Assembly: GCA_964419605.1 (NCBI GenBank)
Contig: CAYQQM010000008.1
Coordinates: 1-64,000, forward strand
Source of the DNA: JABFXX01 sp964419605
GTDB taxonomy: Bacteria > Myxococcota_A > Polyangia > Haliangiales > Haliangiaceae
DNA length: 64,000 nt
Reading direction: 5' to 3'
A model generated the notes under the pieces. That model saw nothing but the letters and a program-made list of their open reading frames with translations. It was not told the origin of the DNA and did not search any database. Positions 42,868-51,495 of the stretch are shown in pieces. The translations under genes and the position numbers were made by a program. The stretch's first letter is position 1, and the number at the start of each line of letters is the position of its first letter.

Positions 42868-43802
42868 TGTCGACGCACCTGATCGTCATTGCGTGTGTGA
42901 GCTTTGGCTTCCTATGGGTCGCGATGCCCTTGGCGTTGTGGATCCTGCGCAGCTTCGGATTCTACATCATCGTTGCCGAGCGACAGGCTCACGTCTACAC
43001 CTTGTTCGGCAAAGTCGTCGCGGTGTTCGACCAACCGGGATTGTACTCGATGTGGCCGCGCATCGGCGTTCGGTCGCTCATCGTACCGCTGTTGGGAAAA
43101 CGCTACGTGGTAGACCTTCGGATCGCGCAAACGTATTTGCGGTCTCAACCGGTGAATTCCGAAGAAGGAGCGCCGATGGGGATCGGTGTTTGGTACGAAA
43201 CCTACATTTCAAATCCGATCGACTACCTATTCAAGAACCAAGATCCGGAGGGGTCGATGCGCGCGAACGTGTCCAACGCGACCGTGCGTGGGCTCTCCAA
43301 TATGAAGTTGAGTCGCCTACTCGAAGATCGCCACGATTTGTCCAAGGCAGTGCGCGACGAAGTCTCGGACCAATCCACTGCCTGGGGATTCAAGCTCGGC
43401 TCGGTATACATTCGCAAAGTGCATTTTCGCGACGGGGCGATGATTCGGCAGATCGAGCAAAAAGTGACAAATCAGCTCCGGCAAGTCACTTCTGCAATCA
43501 AACAAGATGGCGCAAATCAGGTCAGCGTTATCACGTCGGGAGCTGAGCGTACCGCGGCGATCGAGTTCGCGCGCGCAGCCGCGATTCGACCGGAGATCGT
43601 CGGCAACGCACTCCAGCAAATTGGGACGCGGCCCAAAATCGCGAATGCGCTCTTTGAAGTATTGGAGGTGCAGCGGCTGCTCGACAGCCGGGCTCGCCTA
43701 ACGCTGCTGCCTCCGCATTCGGCGCAGAGCTTATTCGGCGCGCAACTCGCTGCACAATCGCCGCTGCCTGATCACAGGGACTCGCACTCAAACGCAGAGT
43801 AG
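42867..43802 (+). CDS. SPFH/band 7 protein, HflC-like
   Basis: 311 residues. Membrane helix about 5-28, then SPFH domain (IIVAERQAHVYTLFGKVVAVFDQPGLYSMWP) and a conserved DLRIAQTYLRSQPVNSEEGAPMGIGVWYETYISNP. The C-terminal third is less helical than in HflC. It is translationally coupled to the previous SPFH gene, and the two probably form a hetero-oligomeric ring. No FtsH gene is adjacent. Confidence 0.75.
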   Translation: MSTHLIVIACVSFGFLWVAMPLALWILRSFGFYIIVAERQAHVYTLFGKVVAVFDQPGLYSMWPRIGVRSLIVPLLGKRYVVDLRIAQTYLRSQPVNSEEGAPMGIGVWYETYISNPIDYLFKNQDPEGSMRANVSNATVRGLSNMKLSRLLEDRHDLSKAVRDEVSDQSTAWGFKLGSVYIRKVHFRDGAMIRQIEQKVTNQLRQVTSAIKQDGANQVSVITSGAERTAAIEFARAAAIRPEIVGNALQQIGTRPKIANALFEVLEVQRLLDSRARLTLLPPHSAQSLFGAQLAAQSPLPDHRDSHSNAE

Positions 43803-43878
43803 CCACCCAGCCAACCCGGAGAATCGCTGCACCCGTGTCGTTTTTGGACCGGTTGAGCGACCGCACATCGCGGATCGG

Positions 43879-45324
43879 TTAGGCGCCTACGGTAAAGACA
43901 GCGCCTTCTTGGTAGCCAATCGATACTGGTAGCGCGAACGTCTGCAGGTTTCCTGAGGCAGCCTCCGTGTAGCCGCCCGCTGTGCATCGCACTGCGAGGT
44001 AATAGGTGTGCCCAGCCTGAAGCACTCCTGGCGGTAGGGGCAAGTGCGGGTCAACGCCCGTGGTCGAGGCGACCACAGTGCGAGTGATTTGAGACTCAAC
44101 CACAGCAATCTCGACGACGGTCACCTCGTACACCGAGTTGTCCGTGCGATCCGCTTTGACGTCGACATACACCGGCCCGTTCACGTTCAACGGAACCGTC
44201 ATTCCATCTGCGTTTAGCGGGATATCGTTGATGGTAGTCATGGTCGGCAATCCCGCTGCCATGTTCAGGGCCGGGCTTGGGTTCGCCTCGGAGAGCGCCT
44301 GCAAAAACGAAGTTAGAACTGCGGTCGTGCCGCCGATGTTGAATGATCGCTGCGCTGTGGCGATGTGGCTAGCAACAGGATGCCATTGCGCCGAAAACGG
44401 GTTGGCATAGGGGGCGTTAATCGTGGTGGGATCTGCGGGAGCGATGTCGCCATTCGCAAGTGAAAAGCCAACTGGCATTCCAAGGGCGTACCCGGGCGAA
44501 GCCTCAACTCGGTAGGTTTGGGTGACCGCAGACGTGATGGTCGGCTTTTGGGCCGCGAAGCGATTTGCAACCGAAGCGGAGCTTACTGTTGCACTGAACG
44601 TTTGGTTCGGCGTCACCGGCGCCAACGTGCCCTGCAGCGGAATGGTTGCGCTGGTTTGTTCGATCCCTGTTACGACAAGCTGCCCGGTTAGCGTTCCAGA
44701 GTCGCGGCGCAATAGTGCAATGACGTCTTGGGGCGCGATCTGTCCAACCGATCCACCCGTATACGATTGAAACGCTGTGTACGGGACGCTCAGGCTCAGG
44801 GTGTTGGTTCCTGGCGGGGGTTGCGGAATGGAATAGTACACCCACGCGCCGACCACCTCGACCGAGAAGCTTTCGGTCGCCTTTGACGGGGTTGGGAGCG
44901 TTACGACGACCGCAACGTCGGCTGGTGAGGGGGCCGGCTTGGGATTCGGATGTTCATAGATGTTAACGCTAGCTCGCAAGTCGGGGCGCGAAAACCCTGG
45001 GAACGACAGGAGGCGAGGGGCGGGAACGTCTGGGTAACTGTAAATTACACCCTCCACTTTGCCCACCGGAGCCAGCCATCTGCCCGGTTCAGCCGGTCCA
45101 GAAGCGATCTTCCGCACTCCGCTTGGATCCGCAGAGTCGGCAACCAAGAAGGCCGGCAGATTTGTGCCGACGTCGAGGGGATTGAATTCCACCGAGGCGC
45201 CAACGGACACGCGTTGAAGGCGAACCGCAATAGATCCGCCGCCGCCGGACGAGGTTTCCTCAATTCCGAACAACTGTGCGCAACCCGAAAAGGCAAAGGC
45301 AATCGCAATAGCTCTCAGCTGCAT
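43879..45324 (-). CDS. Hypothetical lipoprotein
   Basis: 481 residues. Lipobox AFAFSGCAQLFG, then a Ser/Gly linker (EETSSGGGGS). The rest is rich in beta-strand patterns and Thr/Ser/Val/Pro, with the closing AGHTYYLAVRCTAGGYTEAASGNLQTFALPVS resembling a fibronectin type III-like end. No catalytic motif is seen. Probably an outer-surface structural or binding protein. Confidence 0.65.
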   Translation of the reverse strand: MQLRAIAIAFAFSGCAQLFGIEETSSGGGGSIAVRLQRVSVGASVEFNPLDVGTNLPAFLVADSADPSGVRKIASGPAEPGRWLAPVGKVEGVIYSYPDVPAPRLLSFPGFSRPDLRASVNIYEHPNPKPAPSPADVAVVVTLPTPSKATESFSVEVVGAWVYYSIPQPPPGTNTLSLSVPYTAFQSYTGGSVGQIAPQDVIALLRRDSGTLTGQLVVTGIEQTSATIPLQGTLAPVTPNQTFSATVSSASVANRFAAQKPTITSAVTQTYRVEASPGYALGMPVGFSLANGDIAPADPTTINAPYANPFSAQWHPVASHIATAQRSFNIGGTTAVLTSFLQALSEANPSPALNMAAGLPTMTTINDIPLNADGMTVPLNVNGPVYVDVKADRTDNSVYEVTVVEIAVVESQITRTVVASTTGVDPHLPLPPGVLQAGHTYYLAVRCTAGGYTEAASGNLQTFALPVSIGYQEGAVFTVGA

Positions 45325-45420
45325 ACAGCCGCAGCACTATACCTCAGGAGGCCGCTTAGATCGACGGATCGTTTCAAAGAGGCTTTCCACCCCGCTGGGC
45401 CGGGAAAGTCGGTCCGTTGG

Positions 45421-45448
45421 GCCGCCCCCACGCGGTGGGGCGCGCGGC
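45421..45448. terminator. GC-rich hairpin downstream of the exported-protein gene
   Basis: CCCCAC-GCG-GTGGGG with an outer GCCGC/GCGGC extension forms a strong stem about 70 bp after the minus-strand stop at 45515. No T run follows it, so termination is uncertain. Confidence 0.3.
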
Positions 45449-45514
45449 AGGTCGGGAGCACGATCGATCCCTTGGCGCGGCGCGATGCAGGCGATTATAC
45501 CCAGGTTTCGGGCC

Positions 45515-46147
45515 TCAGCCGCCTGGTTTTGTGCCGGGGCCTAAGACCGAGCCAGCCCACCCGTCTGTCAGTACGTCGAGCTCGGCGAGGCGTTGGTCGC
45601 GTCGGGTCATCCAGCGCGGAGCGTCGCTACCCGCGTGTCTGGCAGCTTCGTCAGCAACCAGCCAACGAAAGTACGCGCGGATCGCAACCGCAGCAACGCG
45701 TCGCCGCTCTCGACGGCGATCTACCTCGATCGTGGCGATCCGCATTTCATTTGGGTCGAATAGAAGTCGATCGATGTGCCAAGTCGCGCGTACGTCCCAT
45801 CCCTCGCGATATCCAGGGATCGGATCTTCGACCGCTCGCCACGATTGGCCTTGACCGACGTGGATAGATAGCTGGGGTACCAGCCCGACGAGCCGAGACC
45901 GAACTCTCCACCCGGTCATCGGCTGGTCGCCGAGCCCCGCTGCTCGATAGGCCGCTGCGACGATTTCGCGCACCGGAATCCGCGGCGTTACGCGCTCGGC
46001 AATCTCGGGATCGCCGTTGCGATCCCCTCCTGACGCGTACATTCCGTCATCTCGAGCCTCTGAAAACTCGTCTTCGGTCCACTGTTCACGGGGGGCCGCT
46101 GAAACCCGCGCGACGATCCCAGCCAGCAACGCTGCGATCGCAAGCAT
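45515..46147 (-). CDS. Exported hypothetical protein
   Basis: 210 residues from ATG 46147, starting with MLAIAALLAGIVARVSAAPR, a signal peptide. A much longer frame in the same phase runs through the nrdJ gene on the other strand and is rejected. The mature part has an acidic start (EQWTEDEFSEARDDGMYASG) and a mixed alpha/beta body. The VTPRIPVREIVAAAYRAAGLG and RLVGLVPQLSIHV region has no family I can name. It is divergent from nrdJ with 63 bp between. Confidence 0.6.
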   Translation of the reverse strand: MLAIAALLAGIVARVSAAPREQWTEDEFSEARDDGMYASGGDRNGDPEIAERVTPRIPVREIVAAAYRAAGLGDQPMTGWRVRSRLVGLVPQLSIHVGQGQSWRAVEDPIPGYREGWDVRATWHIDRLLFDPNEMRIATIEVDRRRERRRVAAVAIRAYFRWLVADEAARHAGSDAPRWMTRRDQRLAELDVLTDGWAGSVLGPGTKPGG

Positions 46148-46210
46148 CACGAAACCCGCATGTGTCGGCCTCCCGTTGCGCGCCTGCGCCTCGGGCCGTA
46201 CGGTTCGATT

Positions 46211-48031
46211 GTGACTGCCCAGCTGACCCACAACGGGCTCGCCGTGCTTCGCGCGCGCTATCTCGAGCGGCGAGCGGGCGATGTCGTAGAAACACCTGAG
46301 CAGTTGTTTCAAAGGGTCGCGCAACACATCGCTAAAGTGGAGGCGAATTACGGGGCAACTGCCGCTGAGGTTGGACAAATCGCGGCCCGGTTTGAGGCCC
46401 TTTTGTCGTCGCTCGAGTTCTTGCCGAATTCGCCAACGTTGATGAATGCCGGAAGACCACTCGGTCAACTCGCGGCGTGCTTTGTGGTTCCGGTTGAGGA
46501 TTCGACCACAGCTGTGTTCGAGGCGGTGCGGTGGGCCGCCGAGATCCAAAAGACGGGCGGAGGGACAGGATTTTCGTTTTCCCGGCTTCGTCCGGCCGGA
46601 GACATTGTGCAATCCACTGGAGGCACTGCTTCCGGGCCGGTATCCCTGATGCAGGTTTTCGACGTGGCTACCGCTGCGATCAAACAAGGCGGCACTCGCC
46701 GTGGGGCCAACATGGGCATGTTGCGGGTTGACCATCCGGACATCCTCGAATTCATCGCGATCAAGCTGGATCCAATGCGGATGACAAACTTCAACCTTTC
46801 GGTTGCAGCTACCGACGCATTCATGGCTGCGGTTGCCGAGGGTCGCCGTTATGATCTGATAAATCCCCGCACAGCGCAGGTAACGTCGTCCCTCGATGCG
46901 CGTCGGGTGCTCGATGCGATCGCCAACGCAGCATGGGCGGTTGGCGACCCGGGCGTCGTTTTCATCGATCGCGTCAACCGGCTTCAACCGACTCCCGCAG
47001 CGGGGGCTATCGAAGCTACCAACCCCTGCGGCGAGCAGCCGCTGCTGCCATTCGAGTCGTGCACGCTCGGTTCGATGAACCTGGGGCGCCTGGTCGGTGT
47101 CGACGGGATCGACTGGGTCAGATTTCGAGCCACGATTCACGACTGCGTGCGATTTCTCGACGATGTAATAGACGCAAATCGCTACCCCTTGCCCGAGATC
47201 GAACGCGCCACCAAAGCGACGCGCAAGATCGGCCTCGGCATCATGGGGTGGGCCGACGCGTTGGTCGCTCTCGACATCGCCTACGACAGTGAAGAGGCGA
47301 TCGAATTGGCTCTTCAGGTCGCAAAATTCCTCGAGGACGAGTCGCTCGCTGCATCTGCTGCACTCGCCGACGTGCGAGGGCCATTTCCAGCGTGGTCGGG
47401 ATCGCGATGGGACCGTGCTGGATATCGGCCCTTGCGCAATGCCACCACAACGACGATCGCTCCTACAGGTACCATCAGCATCATTGCCGGCTGTTCTAGC
47501 GGGATCGAGCCGCTGTATGCGCTCGCGTATCGGCGCCGTGTTCTCGATGGAGCCGACTTCACCGAGGTGAATCCAGCGTTTCAGCGTCTTGCGGCAGAGC
47601 GGGGTATCGCCTCTCCTGCAGTGTTCGAGAGCATTGTCCAGTCCGGTAACGTCCGCGGCAACCCGGCCGTACCGCTGGATCTGCAGAAGCGGTTCCCCAC
47701 TGCACACGATGTCCCCGTGGAGGTCCACGTGAGGATGCAGGCAGCGTTTCAGCGCTACGTTCACGCCGCCGTTTCCAAAACGATCAATCTGCCAAACAGC
47801 GCAACAGCTGGCGACGTGAAAGCTGCGTATCAACTCGCGTACCAGCTCGGCTGTAAAGGCATTACAGTGTACCGCGATGGTAGCCGCACCGGTCAGGTGC
47901 TGACATCGGGCACGCGCTCCGCTGATATCAACGTCGACGTCTCTCGAGCATGCCCCGAGTGCGGGACTAGCATGGCCGTTCAGGCACGCTGCCAGCTGTG
48001 TCGACATTGTGGGTGGTCGGTCTGCGTTTGA
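46211..48031 (+). CDS. nrdJ: Adenosylcobalamin-dependent ribonucleotide reductase (class II)
   Basis: 606 residues from GTG 46211. Class II landmarks are present: SLEFLPNSPTLMNAG, QLAACFVVPVEDS (first redox Cys), QKTGGGTGFSFSRLRP and the thiyl-radical site NPCGEQPLLPFESCTLGSMNL. TTTIAPTGTISIIAGCSSGIEP is also found. The C-terminal zinc-ribbon tail CPEC...CQLCRHCG is complete and carries the reducing cysteines. The length is in the short NrdJ range. No cobalamin riboswitch is visible in the 63-bp upstream gap. It makes deoxyribonucleotides independently of oxygen. Confidence 0.93.
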   Translation: MTAQLTHNGLAVLRARYLERRAGDVVETPEQLFQRVAQHIAKVEANYGATAAEVGQIAARFEALLSSLEFLPNSPTLMNAGRPLGQLAACFVVPVEDSTTAVFEAVRWAAEIQKTGGGTGFSFSRLRPAGDIVQSTGGTASGPVSLMQVFDVATAAIKQGGTRRGANMGMLRVDHPDILEFIAIKLDPMRMTNFNLSVAATDAFMAAVAEGRRYDLINPRTAQVTSSLDARRVLDAIANAAWAVGDPGVVFIDRVNRLQPTPAAGAIEATNPCGEQPLLPFESCTLGSMNLGRLVGVDGIDWVRFRATIHDCVRFLDDVIDANRYPLPEIERATKATRKIGLGIMGWADALVALDIAYDSEEAIELALQVAKFLEDESLAASAALADVRGPFPAWSGSRWDRAGYRPLRNATTTTIAPTGTISIIAGCSSGIEPLYALAYRRRVLDGADFTEVNPAFQRLAAERGIASPAVFESIVQSGNVRGNPAVPLDLQKRFPTAHDVPVEVHVRMQAAFQRYVHAAVSKTINLPNSATAGDVKAAYQLAYQLGCKGITVYRDGSRTGQVLTSGTRSADINVDVSRACPECGTSMAVQARCQLCRHCGWSVCV

Positions 48032-48105
48032 CATCGCAGCCGGACCAAGCAAACACAGCGCCAACTTTCGTCGACACAATTTTCAGGGGTTAGCGCCAGT
48101 TTTTT

Positions 48106-48152
48106 GTCCGAGCCGGCCGAGCGCCGGCCAAATTGGCCGGGCTCCGTCGGAC
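48106..48152. repeat. Large GC-rich inverted repeat after nrdJ
   Basis: GTCCGAGCCGGCC faces GGCCGGGCTCCGTCGGAC with a 16-base centre that itself contains GCCGGCC. It lies 75 bp after the nrdJ stop and 114 bp before the end of the convergent gene. A T run precedes it rather than follows it, so it may be a structural repeat rather than a terminator. Confidence 0.45.
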
Positions 48153-48265
48153 ATAATCACTCTCTACCGATGCGAGGCCTTCGACAGCCGAACTAGTTTG
48201 TCGTCTATAGGCAACGTTCAAGCGACGACGCCAACGACGCATCGCTGCAAACGAGCAGCCACTAC

Positions 48266-48679
48266 CTAGCGGCGGCGGCGGCGGCGGGCCGGTCGCGGCG
48301 CAACGGCAGCAGCCTCGAGCTCTTCGAGATGCTCGAGCATGGCGATCATCGTGGTTCGCGTTGCCACGTGGGGCTCATTCGTAATCGCGCGGCCGAGGCT
48401 GATGCGCAATTCCGCTCGCAGCTCGCTTTCGATCAGGCGATAGGTGCGGAGCGCTTCTTCCGGATCATAATGGGCCAAGTCGGCTTCGCATCCCGTGGCC
48501 GCAATCCAAACCGCGGCAAGAGCTGCGGCGCGACGACCCGGCTGCGATACGGCGAAGTCCTTCACCGAAGCTCGCAGCCGCTGGCGAACCAGTGGTACTG
48601 GCGGCAGCGCGACTAATCCATCATTGTCGTCATCCGTGCGGCGGATAACAGGACGTGCCATCGATTTATCGGTTTCCAT
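48266..48679 (-). CDS. Hypothetical protein with Arg-rich tail
   Basis: 137 residues. N-terminal acidic stretch (RRTDDDNDGLVALPP), then helices (RQRLRASVKDFAVSQPGRRAAALAAVWIAATG and EALRTYRLIESELRAELRISLGRA). It ends in PRPARRRRRR. No signal peptide or motif is recognised. The basic tail could bind nucleic acid. Confidence 0.55.
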   Translation of the reverse strand: METDKSMARPVIRRTDDDNDGLVALPPVPLVRQRLRASVKDFAVSQPGRRAAALAAVWIAATGCEADLAHYDPEEALRTYRLIESELRAELRISLGRAITNEPHVATRTTMIAMLEHLEELEAAAVAPRPARRRRRR

Positions 48680-48894
48680 GCTTTTTCTTCCTAATGTCGC
48701 AGCGAACCTCTGTGCCCACCTAATGCCATGCGTACGACGGAATGGGACCTTGCCCGATCAGTTGCGAAAAAGCGACGAAAATCCGCGTTAAACCGAGGAA
48801 AAAGCGACGCCTGTGCAAACAAATCTCTGACGAAGTTCATTCAGAATATCTACTAGGTGGTTTCAGCAGGTTCCGGTAAAGAGAATTCATCGTG

Positions 48895-49776
48895 TCACTG
48901 AGATCCTGGCGAATCCACTTTTCGCGCGATGAAATCTCGAATTGTCCAATCGACCAAATGCGGCCGTTCGATAGGGGCGGTGTGCGATGCGTTCGGAACT
49001 TCGAGCAGCTCGGCCGCAGGGATCGCCGATGCCATGGCTTTTCCGCGCTCCGGAGGCGTGATGCCATCTCTGGCACCCACCACCACCAGAGTGGGTGCGT
49101 GAATTTCTGGGAGCAGCGCTTCGGCGCTGTGTTGTCCCGCAGCGGATAACATGGCGGTGAACAGCCGCACGTCGATGCGTGCCATTCCTTCGAGATAGGG
49201 CATGAAATCGTTGGGATCGACCAGCTCTCGTCGAATCTCGAGGCGGCTTGCCACCTCGTAGGACAGCCGGGTCGGAAGCAAGTGGCGGGTGAGTCGATTG
49301 ATGACTCCAGGTACGCGATGAACCCACTTCTGAATCGTCGGGAGTAGTTCGTCTAGCAGCGACGAGCCGCGAAACGTTTTTAGCGGGTGGGAGGCGACAC
49401 CGCAGACCAGGATGAGCCCGGCGACGCGATTCGGATGCCGGCGGTAGGCTTCCAGGGCGACCTGCACGCCCATGGAGTGGCCGACCAACACAGCTCGATC
49501 GACGTTCGCATCGTCCAGCACGCACGCCAGATCATCAGCGAGATCTTCAATGGATACCCGCATCGGATCACGTGGTGCGGCAGTGCGTCCATGGCCGCGG
49601 TAGTGCGGGTGTAAGCCGAACCTATCCGCTAGGTCTTGGCGAAGATATCTCCAAACAAAACCGTCGCAACCAATCCCGTCGCACAAGACAACGGGCGTGA
49701 GTTCGCTTCGATTGCCCCACGACTCATAAAACAACGGACTCTCATCGATCGGAGAAACAGCGTAACCCCAACTCAT
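48895..49776 (-). CDS. Alpha/beta hydrolase
   Basis: 293 residues. The nucleophile elbow is VLVGHSMGVQVAL (Ser near 100), the acid is in VVVGARDGITPPE (about 230), and the catalytic His in NASHTAPIERP (about 260). A cap region of about 90 helical residues lies between. The substrate cannot be read from sequence; relatives include haloalkane dehalogenase and lactonase-like enzymes. Confidence 0.85.
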   Translation of the reverse strand: MSWGYAVSPIDESPLFYESWGNRSELTPVVLCDGIGCDGFVWRYLRQDLADRFGLHPHYRGHGRTAAPRDPMRVSIEDLADDLACVLDDANVDRAVLVGHSMGVQVALEAYRRHPNRVAGLILVCGVASHPLKTFRGSSLLDELLPTIQKWVHRVPGVINRLTRHLLPTRLSYEVASRLEIRRELVDPNDFMPYLEGMARIDVRLFTAMLSAAGQHSAEALLPEIHAPTLVVVGARDGITPPERGKAMASAIPAAELLEVPNASHTAPIERPHLVDWTIRDFIARKVDSPGSQ

Positions 49777-49846
49777 ACAGCTGGGATATACCCGATGTTT
49801 AGGGCGTTACACCGCTGCGACTCGTCCGAATGAGTTCCGCGCGGGT

Positions 49847-50047
49847 CTACGCGATCTCCTTTTCGTCTTCCTCCCCGGGGAATTCATTGACGGAGGGGTA
49901 CTTCATGATCTCTTTCCGAGCGATTTTCCAGGCTTTCTGGACGATCCAGCTCAACGACCGATCTTGGCGGGTCGCCTCGTCCTGGATTTCCTTCAACATG
50001 TCCTCGGGAAAGTATAGAGACTGCTTTCGCTTATCCGAACCGGCCAT
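49847..50047 (-). CDS. Small TIGR04563-like protein
   Basis: 66 residues: MAGSDKRKQSLYFPEDMLKE, then IQDEATRQDRSLSWIVQKAW and an acidic tail (EFPGEEDEKEIA). A strand (QSLYFPEDM) followed by two helices is a ribbon-helix-helix layout. The KRKQSLYFPE...DRSLSWIVQKAWK pattern is known from small Myxococcota proteins of the TIGR04563 type. A perfect 15-bp palindrome lies about 70 bp upstream. Confidence 0.7.
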   Translation of the reverse strand: MAGSDKRKQSLYFPEDMLKEIQDEATRQDRSLSWIVQKAWKIARKEIMKYPSVNEFPGEEDEKEIA

Positions 50048-50117
50048 ACGTTGCGTAGTTTCGATGGAGACCCTGTAAGCTGTCAAGCGCAGCTCCCGCG
50101 TAATGACGATCGGCGAC

Positions 50118-50132
50118 TCGGGAAGTTCCCGA
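50118..50132. promoter_or_regulatory. 15-bp palindrome upstream of the TIGR04563-like gene
   Basis: TCGGGAAGTTCCCGA is a perfect inverted repeat with a single central base. It lies between the divergent small RHH-like gene and dksA, nearer the former, so it may be its autoregulatory site. Confidence 0.35.
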
Positions 50133-50255
50133 CTCGCGAGGACACTGGCTCTCCACGCGACCGACTTCTCCCCTCTCATGGGCGTCAGTGAGGGCCGAGG
50201 GGGACGCACCGCTTCGTTCTGAGCGCTGAGATGGGTCGATCTCGCATTTAAGGGG

Positions 50256-50284
50256 TTGTCACATTGCCCGGTCGTTACTATTCT
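50256..50284 (+). promoter_or_regulatory. Sigma-70-like promoter of dksA
   Basis: TTGTCA and TATTCT are separated by 17 bp, ending 19 bp before the ATG at 50304, with GAGG five bases before that ATG. Both boxes match the housekeeping consensus at four or five of six positions. Confidence 0.45.
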
Positions 50285-50303
50285 GTCGCGCTTCCGAGGC
50301 CCT

Positions 50304-50702
50304 ATGAGCACCACCGCAACGGCTACGTCCAAGGCGATGAACAAGAAAGAGCTAAAGAAGTTCCAGGAGCTTCTTGAGGAGAAACGCAAAGCGGTTCTCG
50401 AGCGGGCTCGGGAAATGTTGTCCGAGGAGAACATGACCCTCGACACCAACGATCTCCCGGACGAAATGGATCTCGCCTCGAGCGAGTATCTGCAATCGTT
50501 CGAGTTCAGGCTTCGCGGTCGCGAAAAGAGTCTGTTGTCCAAGCTCGACCTCGCGCTGAAAAAGATCGAAGAAGGACACTTCGGCATCTGCGAAGTGTGC
50601 GAGGAGCCGATCGGAAGAAAGCGGCTTGAAGCCCGGCCTGAGACCACGCTGTGCATCAAGTGTAAAGAAGATCAAGAGCGTGAAGAACGCACGATGGGCT
50701 AG
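50304..50702 (+). CDS. dksA: DksA/TraR zinc-finger protein
   Basis: 132 residues. The long N-terminal coiled coil (KKELKKFQELLEEKRKAVLERAREML) has the DksA-style acidic tip (DTNDLPDEMDLASSEY). The C-terminal finger is CEVCEEPIGRKRLEARP...CIKCKED with all four cysteines. Such proteins bind the RNA polymerase secondary channel. The stop overlaps the end of the IS110 remnant on the other strand. Confidence 0.87.
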   Translation: MSTTATATSKAMNKKELKKFQELLEEKRKAVLERAREMLSEENMTLDTNDLPDEMDLASSEYLQSFEFRLRGREKSLLSKLDLALKKIEEGHFGICEVCEEPIGRKRLEARPETTLCIKCKEDQEREERTMG

Positions 50703-51360
50703 ATAGAAACAACAGCGGTCGTGGGGCGCGCTTCGACTGCGAATCCGAGGTCTTCGAGGCGTTTTGCGAAGTGCGCCTGGTTGCGCTTGGTGAAGTGCTC
50801 GGCCCGCAGGCCTTTGTATGCGCCGCGGTCTCGGATAATGTGGAAGACCGCCGTTAGCATGGAGGCGGCGACCGCGACGATGGCCTTCTTGGCGCCGCGG
50901 CGAGCTTTAAGCCGCTGAAACTGCGCCTTGAGGTACGAGCCCGTGGTCTTGATCGCGGCCCACGCCGCCGTCACGAGGATGGTCTTGAGCCACGGGGCCC
51001 CCTTTCGGATGCGCCGCGAGCGATGCTTGCCTGCGCTCTCGTCGAGCCGAGGGCAGAGGCCGGCCCACGAGATGAGGTGGCCGACCGTCGGGAAGCGCGT
51101 CATGTCGAGACCGACCTCTCCTGCGATCACGTGGGCAACGGTGTCGCTGACACCCGGGATGGTCGTTAGGTTGTCGAGGTGTTATTGAAGTCACCGAGGG
51201 CATCGCCCATGCGCGCCTCCAGATCGCGCACGCTCTGTTGCAATTGGTCGACCTGTCCGAGGTGCAGCCGTAGGAGGAAGCGGTGGTGGTCGGTGACTCG
51301 ACCGCACAGCGCTTCGACGAACTCGCCGAACTCGTGCAGTTCGACAAAAGTGCGACTCTA
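50699..51360 (-). pseudogene. IS110 family transposase remnant, frameshifted and truncated
   Basis: From 51130 to 50699 the minus strand encodes the C-terminal transposase domain: GEVGLDMTRFPTVGHLISWAGLCPRLDESAGKHRS and WLKTILVTAAWAAIKTTGSYL. Further upstream, in another frame, RVTDHHRFLLRLHLGQVDQLQQS (51361-51180) is the preceding segment of the same family. The two are joined by a frameshift near 51180. The N-terminal DEDD catalytic part is missing, so the gene is dead. Confidence 0.8.
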
Positions 51361-51495
51361 AGGACCCGTAGGGGCGTCTTTGCTCGAATCCACAGCCGTT
51401 CCTCGAATCCCACCAATCACCTGGGAGGGTTGGTCTTAACCCGGTCGCATCACTTTGGCCTTGATCACAGCGCACACCGATTCTACGGTTGCCAG

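Noticed and set aside
46148..46210. Cobalamin riboswitch before nrdJ
   Set aside because: The gap is only 63 bp, too short for the riboswitch, and no B12-box-like sequence is visible.
45515..48079. Very long minus-strand open frame (854 codons)
   Set aside because: Most of it lies antisense to nrdJ, which has complete class II reductase motifs. Only the last 210 codons (from 46147) look like a real protein with a signal peptide.
48851..48877. Another MITE end
   Set aside because: TACTAGGTGGTTTCAGCAGGTTCCGGT resembles the inner part of the first MITE, but the CTAGTACCTCATG end is not there and no partner arm is present.
51283..51495. Upstream extension of the DUF4157 toxin
   Set aside because: This part of the frame overlaps the IS110 remnant on the other strand and has no domain features; ATG 51496 is the more likely start.
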